Part shown: one piece after another, positions 1-8,743 of the stretch
Layout: each line of letters begins with the position of its first letter
How positions within the stretch are numbered: the first letter of the stretch is position 1
DNA from: Bin80 sp965208025
GTDB lineage: Bacteria > Bacteroidota > Rhodothermia > Rhodothermales > Bin80
Length of the DNA: 64,000 nt
Assembly: GCA_965208025.1 (NCBI GenBank)
Contig: OZ242302.1
Location: forward strand, 2,232,001-2,296,000
Direction of reading: 5' to 3'
Notes under the pieces: model-generated
What the model was told of the DNA's origin: nothing
The model's input: the letters and a program-made list of their open reading frames with translations, nothing else
The model's database searches: none
Translations under genes and position numbers: made by a program

Positions 1-803
1 AGATTGATGAGACCGTTAAAAAGATCTGACGGAAGGCTCTGAAGTGAATTGCCTTCTAGATTGAGCCTCCTAAGTTTGGTGAGACCGTTGAAAAGACCCG
101 ATGGTAGAGTGGTGAGACCTCTATTATGTAATATGTGCAGCGTGCTTAGGCTGGAGAGATCAGCAAATAGATTCGCAGGCAAACTGGTGAGTTCATTTTC
201 GCTTAAGCTCAGATGATTTAAACTGGGGAGATCGGCAAAAAGATTTTCAGGCACAGGGTTGGGGAACTCCGTACCACCTAACAACAGTCTCTTCAGGCTT
301 GAGAGGCCAGCGAACAAATTCGCGGTAATTTGGAGATCAGTATTGAAACCCAGATTTAGGACTTCTAGGCTGGTGAGAGGAGCAAAAATCTCCTCAGGCA
401 GGCTGGTGAGAGAATTAAAGTCAAGCTGAAGCACGGTTAGCTTGGAAAGGCCTGCAAAGAGATTCGGAGGCAGGGTAGTGAAAGAAATCCTACTAACCCC
501 GATATGAAACTGGTTACCAAGATCTAGTTCATTCAAGTTGGGGAGATTGGCAAAGTCACCTTCCTTCAGCGCAGTGATCCCTTTGTTGGTTAAGTCCAAA
601 TCCGTGATGCGGGATAACTGATCTGCCCGAACAGTTGCACAGTTGCTCTGATTTGGAATCAATTCAAGGATGGCGTCCCTGACTTGCGGAGTACGATTGC
701 AGATACTTTGTGCCGTCGTATCCAGCACCAGAAACATCAGCACAAAGCTGGCTGCCACCCCTGGATACAAAGAAAACCATTGTGGTATGATTCGGGTGGA
801 CAT
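1..803 (-). CDS. Exported leucine-rich-repeat protein (partial, 3' end outside window)
   Basis: The reading frame is open from the ATG at 803-801 down to base 1, so about 267 residues are visible and the C-terminus lies outside. The N-terminus has a basic/hydrophobic signal-like segment ending near TTAQS. A short cysteine-containing cap follows (SICNRTPQVRDAIL, then a second Cys about 20 residues on), and then successive repeats of about 24 residues of the type L..LPxxLFxGLSxLxxLxLxxN, for example SLPEDIF-like, LPPNLFAGLSKL and LPSGLFNGLTKL. I count at least eight repeats. Such repeats form a solenoid used for protein binding. In this bacterial group they are usually exported or surface proteins, but the ligand cannot be read from sequence. 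No operon partner is visible: the next 750 bases upstream hold no convincing gene. An anchoring or Por-sorting domain may lie in the missing C-terminus. Confidence 0.8.
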   Translation of the reverse strand, partial: MSTRIIPQWFSLYPGVAASFVLMFLVLDTTAQSICNRTPQVRDAILELIPNQSNCATVRADQLSRITDLDLTNKGITALKEGDFANLPNLNELDLGNQFHIGVSRISFTTLPPNLFAGLSKLTVLQLDFNSLTSLPEEIFAPLTSLEVLNLGFNTDLQITANLFAGLSSLKRLLLGGTEFPNPVPENLFADLPSLNHLSLSENELTSLPANLFADLSSLSTLHILHNRGLTTLPSGLFNGLTKLRRLNLEGNSLQSLPSDLFNGLIN

Positions 804-1558
804 CGTATGTCTTAACGGGAGTCTACCCAATCTTGATCATCTCCTAAAATCATCATTGACAGGATGAAATAATCATTTGTATTTCGGGACCAGTTTCCCA
901 TCAAATTTGTTTGATGGCAAGATCGATTGGTTTGCTTCAACCCATTCTGGTGTCTGTGCCTAGAACTCGGTTCGTATCCCTGAGGCATCATCTTATAATT
1001 TTTTCTCCACATTGTATGCATCGGCGCCAAAGGCGCTGGAAACCAAACTCATTCGTGCTTTGCATGAACATAAATCACCCCCAAATCTCTTGCAATCATT
1101 ACAAATTCAGAGAAGTCGGATCATCTCGGGTTTTGAGATCCCTGATTATGGCGGTTGAATAGACGAGCCTTGGCCAAGGCTTGCAGATACAAAACAGCCT
1201 ATCTTTGAACAGGCAAAATCAACGGACGGAATCCTCCTAATTTCGAACTTTCGGGTTCCCATGTTATGAAAGATGGCGTCTCTAGCATCCCTTAAAAAGA
1301 GATCTTAAGTTTACATTTCCGTTCAACAGGAGTCGTTTCCCAATGTAGAAGTACAACTTGATATGCGCCCACACCATTCAAGAAATTCTTGGTTGTGTTT
1401 GAGATGGCGTGTAAGGACGGGGAAAGCATTCGGTTAATAGTGCTGTAACGGTTATCCCAAAATACGAAAATTAGGTTAGAACATGGTGATCCAGAATCAA
1501 TTTATAGCTTGTACGTTCAAGTCCTTTTCGCATCCATACAACTGAACCAAACCCCAAC
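804..1558. other. ORF-poor intergenic stretch
   Basis: Only short ORFs with no coding character (biased toward Arg/His/Cys, no recognisable motif) cross this 755-base stretch on either strand. I see no tRNA, no strong hairpin with a T tract and no repeat. It must contain the promoter of the leucine-rich-repeat gene on the minus strand. Confidence 0.5.
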
Positions 1559-1819
1559 ATGGATCCAAACCTGCACCAAAAACAAGGCATCACTCACTTG
1601 ACCAAAGTTCTGCAGTATGCTCCAATGGTTGCCACTGGCACCGAAGCGGTTGTGCACCTAACAACTGAAGACTGGTATGTGGTTGCTGATACGCTCTTTC
1701 AAATGAATACACCGAAAGAATTACTTCCAGAGAGCATTAATGATTTTCGTCTGCGTGATGATCATCGGGCAATTGAACTGGATACCGATGACCTGAACAT
1801 CATCATTGAGATGTTTTAG
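1559..1819 (+). CDS. Small hypothetical protein (86 aa)
   Basis: An 86-residue ORF with ordinary soluble-protein composition: acidic (many Asp/Glu), no signal peptide, no membrane segment, no cysteine pair. The C-terminal part (RLRDDHRAIELDTDDL then IIIEMF) looks like a real folded helix/strand mix rather than antisense noise, but I recognise no family. There is no clear Shine-Dalgarno before the ATG, which is common in Bacteroidota. It stands alone, ending 99 bases before the 3' end of the convergent ribBA gene. It could be a spurious ORF. Confidence 0.4.
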   Translation: MDPNLHQKQGITHLTKVLQYAPMVATGTEAVVHLTTEDWYVVADTLFQMNTPKELLPESINDFRLRDDHRAIELDTDDLNIIIEMF

Positions 1820-1918
1820 CAACGTTGATAAAGTCTCTTCATTTACCCCAAATCCGCTCCCCTCTTGATCCATTGCATGAGTCCAGTATAAGAAGGTGTC
1901 ACCGAAGAGTGGATTATT

Positions 1919-3166
1919 CTATAGCTTCCGTTGGGTTGACTTTACAGGACCCAGACCGGGTAGGATATGTCCCATGCGATCCCTCTTTGTCCGAAGATAG
2001 TCCGCATTTTCCTGATTCGGCGGAATTTCAATTGGTACACTCTCTGTGATTTCTAGACCGTATCCATCCAAGCCAACCCGCTTGGTGGGATTGTTGGTCA
2101 TGAGCCTGAGTTTACGAATGCCCAAGTCGCGGAGGATCTGACATCCAATGCCATAATCCCGATGATCCATGTCAAACCCAAGCGCAATATTCGCCTCCAC
2201 CGTATCCAGCCCTTGTTGGTCCTGTAATTCGTATGCTCGAAGCTTATTCAAGAGACCAATGCCACGTCCTTCCTGCTTCATATACAAAACGACACCCTTG
2301 CCCTCGGCAGCAACCCGCTTCATCGCAGTTCGGAGCTGATCCCCACAGTCACACCGAACCGATCCAAACAGGTCTCCAGTCACACATTGAGAATGTACCC
2401 GAGTTAGGACGGGCTCATCAGCAGTCCAGGTACCCATACATAGCGCCAGATGAACGTCACCATTGGATGCATCTTCATAGGCGGTAAGATTAAATGCGCC
2501 GTATTGCGTCGGAAGTCGTACAGATGCCACACGCTGGATCAGGGATCGCCGTGTCATGCGATAGGCAACCAGATCACTGATTGTTATGATCTTCAGATTA
2601 TGCTCCTGGGCAATCCTCAGTAGCTCGGGGGTTCGAGCCATCGTGCCATCTGCGTTCATGATTTCAACCAGCACTCCCACAGGGGGCAGACCCGCAAGTC
2701 GTACGAGATCAACGGTTGCTTCGGTATGTCCAGTTCTTCGCAGTACCCCTCCTTCTCGGGCAAGGAGTGGAAAGATATGACCAGGGCGAGCAAAATCATC
2801 GGCAGTGGATGAATCATCCGCCAACGCTCGAATCGTTGCAGCTCGATCGGCTGCACTGATCCCAGTTGAGGTTCCATGGCTGTAGTCAACGGATACAGTA
2901 AAGGGAGTACTGTATAAACTGGTATTCTCCTCTACCATAAGACCAAGGTCGAGCTCCGCCGCACGCTTTGCAACGATGGGAACGCAAATGAGCCCGCGTC
3001 CCTCACGGGCCATGAAGTTGACGAGATCCGACGTGATCGTAGATGCCGCACCAACAAAGTCACCTTCATTTTCGCGGTCTTCGTCATCCACCACAATGAC
3101 GAGGCGCCCCGCGCGAATTTCTTCAACCGCAGACTCAATGGAGTCAAATGGACCTGGATCCTGCAT
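1919..3166 (-). CDS. ribBA: RibBA: 3,4-dihydroxy-2-butanone-4-phosphate synthase / GTP cyclohydrolase II
   Basis: Bifunctional entry enzyme of riboflavin synthesis (415 aa, the usual length). Residues 1 to about 205 are the DHBP synthase domain, which turns ribulose 5-phosphate into dihydroxybutanone phosphate plus formate. It carries the acidic metal loop DDEDRENEGD near residue 27 and RRTGHTEATVDL near 140. Residues about 210-400 are GTP cyclohydrolase II, with the zinc ligands in CVTGDLFGSVRCDCGDQL (Cys-x10-Cys-x-Cys), the GTP-handling EGRGIGLLNKLRAYELQD and a C-terminal GLEITESVPIEI. All key residues that I can check are present. The ATG at 3166 lies 11 bases after the yajC stop, so the two are probably co-transcribed. 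The remaining riboflavin genes are not in the window. Confidence 0.97.
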   Translation of the reverse strand: MQDPGPFDSIESAVEEIRAGRLVIVVDDEDRENEGDFVGAASTITSDLVNFMAREGRGLICVPIVAKRAAELDLGLMVEENTSLYSTPFTVSVDYSHGTSTGISAADRAATIRALADDSSTADDFARPGHIFPLLAREGGVLRRTGHTEATVDLVRLAGLPPVGVLVEIMNADGTMARTPELLRIAQEHNLKIITISDLVAYRMTRRSLIQRVASVRLPTQYGAFNLTAYEDASNGDVHLALCMGTWTADEPVLTRVHSQCVTGDLFGSVRCDCGDQLRTAMKRVAAEGKGVVLYMKQEGRGIGLLNKLRAYELQDQQGLDTVEANIALGFDMDHRDYGIGCQILRDLGIRKLRLMTNNPTKRVGLDGYGLEITESVPIEIPPNQENADYLRTKRDRMGHILPGLGPVKSTQRKL

Positions 3167-3177
3167 TCAGGGACCCT

Positions 3178-3492
3178 TTATTCTTTGACTGATGCGAGGG
3201 ATTGCTTTTCAACCCGAAGCTTCAACCCACTATCTACATCCAATAAAACACTTGTAGCCCCTTCCTCTACCTGGTGAACCTTCCCGTGGATTCCCCCAGC
3301 AGTTACAACTTTATCTCCCTTTTGAATGGCCTCAATCATGGCTTTTCGTTTTTTCTCACGCTTCTGCTGCGGCCGAATAATAAATAGGTAGAATACGGCA
3401 AAGATCAGAAGAAGCGGTAAAAACATGCCAACTCCTCCAAATCCAGAGGGAGCGGATGATTCCTGAAGCAAGAGTGCAAAGTACCAGTGCAT
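3178..3492 (-). CDS. yajC: YajC, preprotein translocase accessory subunit
   Basis: A 104-residue protein with a single N-terminal membrane helix (GMFLPLLLIFAVFYLFIIRP) followed by the hallmark PQQKREKKRK segment and a small cytoplasmic beta domain (GDKVVTAGGIHGKV, then a lysine-rich end). This is the YajC pattern. In E. coli the protein joins SecDF-YidC at the Sec translocon. secD and secF do not follow here; the gene sits between the SRP RNA and ribBA, which gathers two membrane-targeting components together. Confidence 0.95.
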   Translation of the reverse strand: MHWYFALLLQESSAPSGFGGVGMFLPLLLIFAVFYLFIIRPQQKREKKRKAMIEAIQKGDKVVTAGGIHGKVHQVEEGATSVLLDVDSGLKLRVEKQSLASVKE

Positions 3493-3527
3493 AAGATAAA
3501 TGGATGAGGGATTGATAAAATAAAGAA

Positions 3528-3624
3528 GGGTAAGCTTACCGCATCGCGTCGCTTCAACCTCCTACCGCTGCTGCCTTCCGGCCCTGACGGGGTTCAGAGG
3601 GAGCTGACCGTACGGGACTCACCC
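3528..3624 (-). ncRNA. ffs: Bacterial small signal recognition particle RNA (4.5S type)
   Basis: On the minus strand the stretch contains GTCAGGGCCGGAAGGCAGCA, the universally conserved apical loop region of SRP RNA (E. coli has GTCAGGTCCGGAAGGAAGCA). About 40 bases either side form one long hairpin. The ends GGGTGAG (at 3624) and CTTACCC (at 3528) pair over seven bases with one G-U, which defines an RNA of about 97 nt. Downstream is a T-rich run (TTCTTTATTTTA). It would bind Ffh and deliver ribosomes making membrane proteins to FtsY. It lies between the priA stop and the yajC start, in the same orientation. The ends are inferred from pairing and could shift by several bases. Confidence 0.93.
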
Positions 3625-3665
3625 TTCCTGACTGTCTACCCACCGAGGCAATGACGGTTCCTTCG

Positions 3666-6134
3666 TCAGTCTTGCTCCAATCCATCCACATTTACGGATA
3701 CATGAAGGTCACGCCCCGTAGAGGGAAGTACCCGAAGGATAGAGCGGATATCCTCTTGGAGAGTTAGATAGGTTTTGGATGCCTTAATAATGAGAAAGAA
3801 GCGATACTGGTGTTCCACACGCTCTATGTACGCCTGCTCAGGCCCCAAGACTGAAATCGTGGATGGCAGTAGTTCAAGCAACCGTTCTTTGCATTCCTTA
3901 GCCAACTTCTCCACCGCGGGCTTGGGAGCTCCACGAACCTGAATGCCAACGATGCGACCGAATGGAGGATAGCTCAGATCTTTGCGATCCTGCATCATAA
4001 TCTTGGCATATCCATCAAAATCATGGGATTGCAGAAATGAAAAGAGGGGATGAGATGGGCGCCGAGTCTGTAAGATCACCTCCCCCGGCAGATCTGCCCG
4101 CCCAGCTCTACCTGCAACCTGCATCAGCAGCTGAAATGTCCGTTCTTCGCTCCGAAAATTCGGCAATCGAAGTCCTAAATCACAGTTGATCACCCCAACT
4201 AGTGTCACTCGTCCAAAGTCAAGCCCCTTCGCAACCATCTGGGTACCGATCAAGATATCCGCTTTCCCTTTGGCAAATATGCTAAGGATCTCATGATGAG
4301 AATCCTTTGACCGGGTGCTGTCTCGGTCCATGCGAAGAATTTTTGCCTCACGAAATAATTCACCAAGTTCTTCGGTCACCCGCTGGGTTCCGCTGCCAAT
4401 CGGAGCAAACGCCGCAGCACCACATTTGGGACAATCCACTAGCACCTGACGCACATACCCACAGTAATGGCATCGTAGACAATGCTCTCCCTGATGATAG
4501 GTCATGGACACACTGCATGCGATACACTGCGGTACAAATCCACAATTCTGACACTCTAGAACTGGTGCATACCCCCTGCGATTCTGTAGTATAATTATCT
4601 GTTCATTTCGTGAAAGCCGTTCTTCAATGGCTTGAATCAGAGGAATGGATAATGGACCCTCCAACCTATTCAGTTCACGTTCATGACAGAGATCAATGAT
4701 TCGAATTGGTGGCAATTCGGCCGCCATACCCCCGCGAGATGGAGCACGCTCTGGCATGGGGAGAAGGGTATATTTACCCTGGTTGACATTCGCCAAGGTT
4801 TCCAGAGATAATGTGGCAGAACCTAATACGCAGACACACTGGGACATCTTTGCGCGCATGACAGCAACATCTCGAGCATGATAGCGGGGCGCTGTCTCGT
4901 GCTGTTTATATGATCCATCGTGCTCTTCATCCACGATGATTAGCCCAAGATTCTGCATTGGAGCGAAGATGGCCGATCGAGGACCAATCACCACAGGATA
5001 TTGACCTGAACGAATTAGTTGCCATACATCATGACGTTCTCCCAAAGACATCCTGGAGTGCAGGACAGCAACCCTGTTCCCAAACCGGGACCGAAAACGA
5101 CGGACGGTCTGGGGGGTCAGAGCGATCTCCGGTACAAGTACGATTGCCGTCTTCTTCAATGCGAATGCGGCTTCAAGAGCAGAGAGATAGACTTCGGTTT
5201 TTCCGCTTCCGGTCACACCATGCAGAGCAAACGTCCGAAATGTATCCGCTTTGATTGCCTTGATGAGCGCCTGTGCAGCTTGCGCCTGAAAAGGATGGAA
5301 TTCTGGCGCTGTACTTGGAGCTGAATCGTCGGAGCGCATCCATTCAGGAATACGAAATTTTTGCTTTTCCATAATGGTGTAGATCCCCCTCTTCTCAAGG
5401 GAGTGAATCGTTTGTAAACTTGTATCTAAGGTCTTCCGAATCTCGGCAATAGATATTTCATTCTCTCCTGTCTTCAGCACCTCAATTAGTCCTTGGATCA
5501 GGTCCTTTTGTTTGGATCCCCGAAACTGTGTACCCAGATCACGAAGCGCTGCGGTCGTCTTGAATGCCGGTGCCAGAGAGATGTATTTTTCTGTCTTTAC
5601 CCCAACAGAAGGATCCTGTAATTCGACGGTTCGCCGTAATGCTCCCTGAGATTCGGCTTTGGAGATCTCCCGATCCGAAATGCGCAGCCCAATTCGCTTC
5701 AGCCTGGCGGGCGTCGTGCTTCGATGCTTGAACATGTGGACCTGGAATTCAGGTGAAATTCCGACCCAATCCTTGGGAGCCTCGGATGCCAGATAGTAAA
5801 CGACCCGTTCTTTGGTCTGCATCCCCGCTGGGAGTGCTGCACTTAATGCCTCGCCCCACGAACAGATATAATATCTGGAGATCCAGCGGGTGAGCCGCAT
5901 CATTTCGGCACTAAAAAGTGGCTCACCACTGACTGCGCCTCGGACAGTTCGAAGTCGCACACCCTCACGGACATGTATATCTAGCTCGGTGACGATTCCC
6001 GTATAGGTGCGATTGCGTACTGGAACCAGTACTAGCGATCCAATCTGTACAGATTCAACCAGTTCGCTCGGTAGTTCATAAGCATACTCCTTGTCCACTG
6101 GAATCGGCAAGGCAACACCTATGGGACGCGACAT
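3666..6134 (-). CDS. priA: PriA, primosomal replication-restart DNA helicase
   Basis: An 822-residue protein, somewhat longer than E. coli PriA (732). The N-terminal 3' DNA-binding and winged-helix part is followed by the superfamily 2 helicase core: Walker A GVTGSGKTEVYL (GKT at about 311-313), DEEH box at about 402-405 (VDEEHDGSYK), GPRSAIFAP and a C-terminal helicase domain with QVAGRAGRADLPG. Between the helicase lobes is the zinc module with eight cysteines in CxxC pairs (CQNCGFVPQC, CSVSM, CLRCHYCGYV, CPKCGAAAF). PriA recognises stalled or repaired forks and reloads DnaB. It starts 8 bases after the GNAT stop, so co-transcription is likely. Confidence 0.97.
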   Translation of the reverse strand: MSRPIGVALPIPVDKEYAYELPSELVESVQIGSLVLVPVRNRTYTGIVTELDIHVREGVRLRTVRGAVSGEPLFSAEMMRLTRWISRYYICSWGEALSAALPAGMQTKERVVYYLASEAPKDWVGISPEFQVHMFKHRSTTPARLKRIGLRISDREISKAESQGALRRTVELQDPSVGVKTEKYISLAPAFKTTAALRDLGTQFRGSKQKDLIQGLIEVLKTGENEISIAEIRKTLDTSLQTIHSLEKRGIYTIMEKQKFRIPEWMRSDDSAPSTAPEFHPFQAQAAQALIKAIKADTFRTFALHGVTGSGKTEVYLSALEAAFALKKTAIVLVPEIALTPQTVRRFRSRFGNRVAVLHSRMSLGERHDVWQLIRSGQYPVVIGPRSAIFAPMQNLGLIIVDEEHDGSYKQHETAPRYHARDVAVMRAKMSQCVCVLGSATLSLETLANVNQGKYTLLPMPERAPSRGGMAAELPPIRIIDLCHERELNRLEGPLSIPLIQAIEERLSRNEQIIILQNRRGYAPVLECQNCGFVPQCIACSVSMTYHQGEHCLRCHYCGYVRQVLVDCPKCGAAAFAPIGSGTQRVTEELGELFREAKILRMDRDSTRSKDSHHEILSIFAKGKADILIGTQMVAKGLDFGRVTLVGVINCDLGLRLPNFRSEERTFQLLMQVAGRAGRADLPGEVILQTRRPSHPLFSFLQSHDFDGYAKIMMQDRKDLSYPPFGRIVGIQVRGAPKPAVEKLAKECKERLLELLPSTISVLGPEQAYIERVEHQYRFFLIIKASKTYLTLQEDIRSILRVLPSTGRDLHVSVNVDGLEQD

Positions 6135-6142
6135 GGTCGTCG

Positions 6143-6730
6143 CTACTCAGTAGATGTATTCGGATCGTAGAGCATCCCTGTACATAGACACATCTGTCGC
6201 TTCATCCGTTGAAGTACATCGTAATTGGGGCAACTCTGACAGCCTTGCCAGAATTCGTCATCATCCGTCAACTCGCTGAACGTAACCGGCTTGTACCCCA
6301 ACTCAGAGTTGATCTTCATGACAGCCAGACTGGTTGTTATCCCGAACAGCTTTGCCTCTGGGTACAGGGACCTTGAAAGTTCAAAGGCATGGCGCTTGAT
6401 CCGGCGTGCCAAGCCTTGCCTGCGGAAATCTGGCGATATGATCAACCCTGAATTGACTGCATATTTGCCATGATCCCAGGTCTCAATATAACAGAAACCA
6501 GCCACCTCATCATTCGGGCCAAGAGCAATGACAGCCTTCCCCTCTGCCATTTTTGCACGAATATATTTGGGATCACGCTCGGCAATCCCGGTACCCCGTA
6601 ATGCGGCGGCCGTTTTGATCATGGCACAGATTTCATGGGCGAACCTAAAATGATGAGAGGTTGCCACCGAAATACTGACCGATGCTGAAGTATCAGCAAT
6701 GGGGAGCGCTATGGGCGTATCTGTTAACAC
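6143..6730 (-). CDS. GNAT N-acetyltransferase, acetylglutamate-synthase-like
   Basis: A 195-residue GNAT protein. The acetyl-CoA binding loop is ISPDFRRQGLARRIKRHAF (R-x-x-G-L/x-G/A pattern), preceded by the beta-strand ALGPNDEVAGFCYIETWD. The C-terminus is distinctive: FWQGCQSCPNY, then MCLCTGMLYDP, a Cys-rich tail that I associate with the Bacteroidota GNAT proteins linked to arginine biosynthesis and thought to make N-acetylglutamate. No arginine genes are nearby, so that function is a family inference. The longest frame starts at GTG (6730); the first about 30 residues are low in conserved content, so a later start is possible. It leads the priA transcript and diverges from the zinc-ribbon operon across 107 bases. 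Confidence 0.8.
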   Translation of the reverse strand: MLTDTPIALPIADTSASVSISVATSHHFRFAHEICAMIKTAAALRGTGIAERDPKYIRAKMAEGKAVIALGPNDEVAGFCYIETWDHGKYAVNSGLIISPDFRRQGLARRIKRHAFELSRSLYPEAKLFGITTSLAVMKINSELGYKPVTFSELTDDDEFWQGCQSCPNYDVLQRMKRQMCLCTGMLYDPNTSTE

Positions 6731-6786
6731 GAGAGTCTAATAAAAAGGTGAACTGACCGTGTAAGCGTAAAGCGGCAGGCGGTTCC

Positions 6787-6816
6787 GTGAACGCATTTGG
6801 GATGTGGTGCGTTCAC
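6787..6816. promoter_or_regulatory. 9-bp perfect inverted repeat before the zinc-ribbon operon
   Basis: GTGAACGCA at 6787-6795 and TGCGTTCAC at 6808-6816 are perfect reverse complements separated by 12 bases. The centre-to-centre distance of about 21 bases equals two helical turns, as in operators for dimeric regulators. It lies 21 bases before the ATG of the 55-residue gene in the short divergent intergenic space, so it could equally be an mRNA leader hairpin. The regulator is unknown. Confidence 0.5.
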
Positions 6817-6837
6817 CTAGTGCTTTTTGTGTAACCG

Positions 6838-7005
6838 ATGCGAGAATGTCCTTCCTGTGCGCTAGATGTAGAGTCCACTGCGGAGGTGTGCCCCTATTGC
6901 GCATATGAGTTTCCTCGGCAATCCCGCAGTCGCACCCTCATGGCATGGATCATGGCATTGCTTTTGGTCTGGCCTCTTTTCAAAGTGATTCAACTCATCT
7001 TTTAA
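6838..7005 (+). CDS. 55-aa tail-anchored zinc-ribbon membrane protein
   Basis: A short gene read directly from the sequence. It begins MRECPSCALDV, continues to CPYCAYEFP (two CPxC knuckles 13 residues apart, i.e. a complete zinc ribbon), then has a short basic linker RQSRSR and one hydrophobic helix (MAWIMALLLVWPLFKVIQLI) that ends the protein. This predicts a cytoplasmic zinc ribbon held at the inner membrane by a C-terminal anchor. Its TAA stop overlaps the ATG of the oxygenase gene (TAATG), so translation is coupled. The fourth gene of the operon, an ion channel, also ends in a zinc ribbon. Function unknown. Confidence 0.75.
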   Translation: MRECPSCALDVESTAEVCPYCAYEFPRQSRSRTLMAWIMALLLVWPLFKVIQLIF

Positions 7006-8177
7006 TGTTTCTACCCCTTCGTGGTCCAAATTCAATCAATGTCTTTTTCAAGGAATACTGGCAGAAACGACCCTTCTTTCAGAAAAATGCTCTCCGTGAT
7101 TTTCGGAATTCCATTTTACAGAGAGAGGTCTTCAATTTGGCTAAATCTCCAGACTACAATCCTCGAGTGATCCAGCATATCGTTGAATCTGACGATTGGG
7201 AAGTGTTTGACGGTCCATTTATGCGGAGGGAACTTCAGACCATTTTTGAGGAGAATCCCTGGACTCTGCTACTCAATGATACGGAGCGAGTCATGGACTC
7301 TGTTCACCATTTATTGGAAAATTTTCGTTGTTTTCCGAACTGGCGATTGGATGATGTACAACTCAGTTATGCCGTTCCAGACGGAAGTGTTGGTCCTCAT
7401 GTTGACAGCTATGACGTCTTTCTGGTTCAAATCAAGGGAAAGCGGCGCTGGAAAATTGAGCAGAATCCCGCCACAGATCGTCGTCCGACGAGAGATGATG
7501 TGCTTATTTCGTTGCTAAAAGATTTTAATCCTGATCTGGAATTTATTGCTTCACCGGGCGATTTGTTATACCTGCCTGCGAAGACCCCTCACTGGGGCAT
7601 CGCAATGAATAAATGTATCACGGCAAGTATCGGATTCAAGGCCCCTGATATTCATCTGCTGACTTCGGCTATCTCACAAATTTCTGAGGACACGGACCGG
7701 GTTCCTGAACCTTACAGGTATGGTTCAGGCGAGGTCACACTTGATCCTGGATATGTGGGATCTCATCTCGTTGATTGGTTCCAAAACGAAATTCAGCGTC
7801 TGGCCAAAGATCAAGAATACCTTGAACGTACCCTGTGTAAGTCCCTCACGCTGCCCATTCGAGACCACTGGCCTACCCTTGACTTTATTCCCCCATCACC
7901 TTCGGAGGTTCGTGAAGGAATTGAAGATGGTGCGATCTTATTACGTCTGACACCCTCGTGCCTAGTCTACTACGAATTTGAAGACTGCATCCGAATTTAT
8001 TCACTTGGATTTGAGTATAAACTCAGATCCAAGCTTAAACCCTTTGCTCAGTTGTTAACCGGCTCCCAGACACTTAACTGGGATTCCATGAGTCCTTATC
8101 TTGACGATAAAGAGATATTATCGCTCTTGGCCAAGATGGTTGAACTGGGATCGCTCATCGGTTCTGAACCTTCCTGA
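7005..8177 (+). CDS. JmjC/cupin-4 2-oxoglutarate oxygenase, RoxA/YcfD-like
   Basis: A 390-residue protein of the cupin-4 family whose E. coli member (YcfD/RoxA) hydroxylates an arginine of ribosomal protein L16. The Fe(II) ligands are visible: H132-x-D134 in GPHVDSYDVF, and H196 in LPAKTPHWGIA. GKRRWKIEQ after the first motif is the typical strand. A C-terminal dimerisation/winged-helix-like part follows to the end. An in-frame ATG exists at 6945, but the start at 7005 overlaps the previous gene's stop (TAATG) and gives the family-like N-terminus LRGPNSINVFFKEYWQKRPF, so I use 7005. The stop overlaps the Nudix start (ATGA). The substrate (L16 arginine versus another ribosomal protein) is inferred from the family only. 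Confidence 0.88.
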   Translation: MFLPLRGPNSINVFFKEYWQKRPFFQKNALRDFRNSILQREVFNLAKSPDYNPRVIQHIVESDDWEVFDGPFMRRELQTIFEENPWTLLLNDTERVMDSVHHLLENFRCFPNWRLDDVQLSYAVPDGSVGPHVDSYDVFLVQIKGKRRWKIEQNPATDRRPTRDDVLISLLKDFNPDLEFIASPGDLLYLPAKTPHWGIAMNKCITASIGFKAPDIHLLTSAISQISEDTDRVPEPYRYGSGEVTLDPGYVGSHLVDWFQNEIQRLAKDQEYLERTLCKSLTLPIRDHWPTLDFIPPSPSEVREGIEDGAILLRLTPSCLVYYEFEDCIRIYSLGFEYKLRSKLKPFAQLLTGSQTLNWDSMSPYLDDKEILSLLAKMVELGSLIGSEPS

Positions 8178-8743
8178 TGATGGGAAAATCTTGGACATGT
8201 GACACGACTCATAATTTGGGAGATTATAAGGTATTCAAGCTCCTTCAGAAGAGTTGCAGGTCTCCTCGAACTGGACAGAATCATGACTTTTTCGTTTTTG
8301 ACGCGGCGGATTGGGTTACTATTGTTCCTGTAACCCCGGAGGGGAAACTTGTCTTTATTCGGCAATGGCGACCGGGCACGGAATCTGTTGAGTTAGAATT
8401 ACCGGGCGGGATCATTGACAATGGAGAATTGCCTAAGGATGCGGCGGTGCGAGAACTTCGTGAGGAAACAGGGTATATGGCGGAGACGCTGACCCCGCTG
8501 GGTTCAATCGCACCCAATCCCGCGATTCAGACCAATCGCTGTCATTTTTTTCTGGCTAAACACGCAGTTCCAACCGGACATCAAGAGCTGGATTCCGCTG
8601 AGGATATTGAACTGGCGCTTCAAGAGCACGCGATGATCCCAACATTGATTGCCGAGGAAACACTGCGTCATGGAATCATTATAGCAGCACTTTACTCCTA
8701 CGACTTGTATCTGAAACGTGAGCAAAGATCACTCAAAAAATAA
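8177..8743 (+). CDS. Nudix hydrolase (ADP-ribose pyrophosphatase-like)
   Basis: A 188-residue Nudix protein. The Nudix box GX5EX7REUXEEXGU is complete at about residues 78-100 (GIIDNGELPKDAAVRELREE, then TGY). Upstream are the strands VPVTPEGKLVFIRQWR and the proline-rich LPGG typical of the ADP-ribose pyrophosphatase branch, which cleaves ADP-ribose or related nucleoside diphosphates to AMP plus sugar phosphate. The exact substrate cannot be read. The ATG overlaps the oxygenase stop by ATGA, and the end overlaps the ion-channel gene by 26 bases, so it is translated within one operon. Confidence 0.92.
   Translation: MMGKSWTCDTTHNLGDYKVFKLLQKSCRSPRTGQNHDFFVFDAADWVTIVPVTPEGKLVFIRQWRPGTESVELELPGGIIDNGELPKDAAVRELREETGYMAETLTPLGSIAPNPAIQTNRCHFFLAKHAVPTGHQELDSAEDIELALQEHAMIPTLIAEETLRHGIIIAALYSYDLYLKREQRSLKK

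Noticed and set aside
812..1162. Overlapping ORFs of 72 and 83 codons on both strands
   Set aside because: Composition rich in Arg/His/Met/Cys, no motif, mutual overlap, no ribosome-binding site; typical of random frames.
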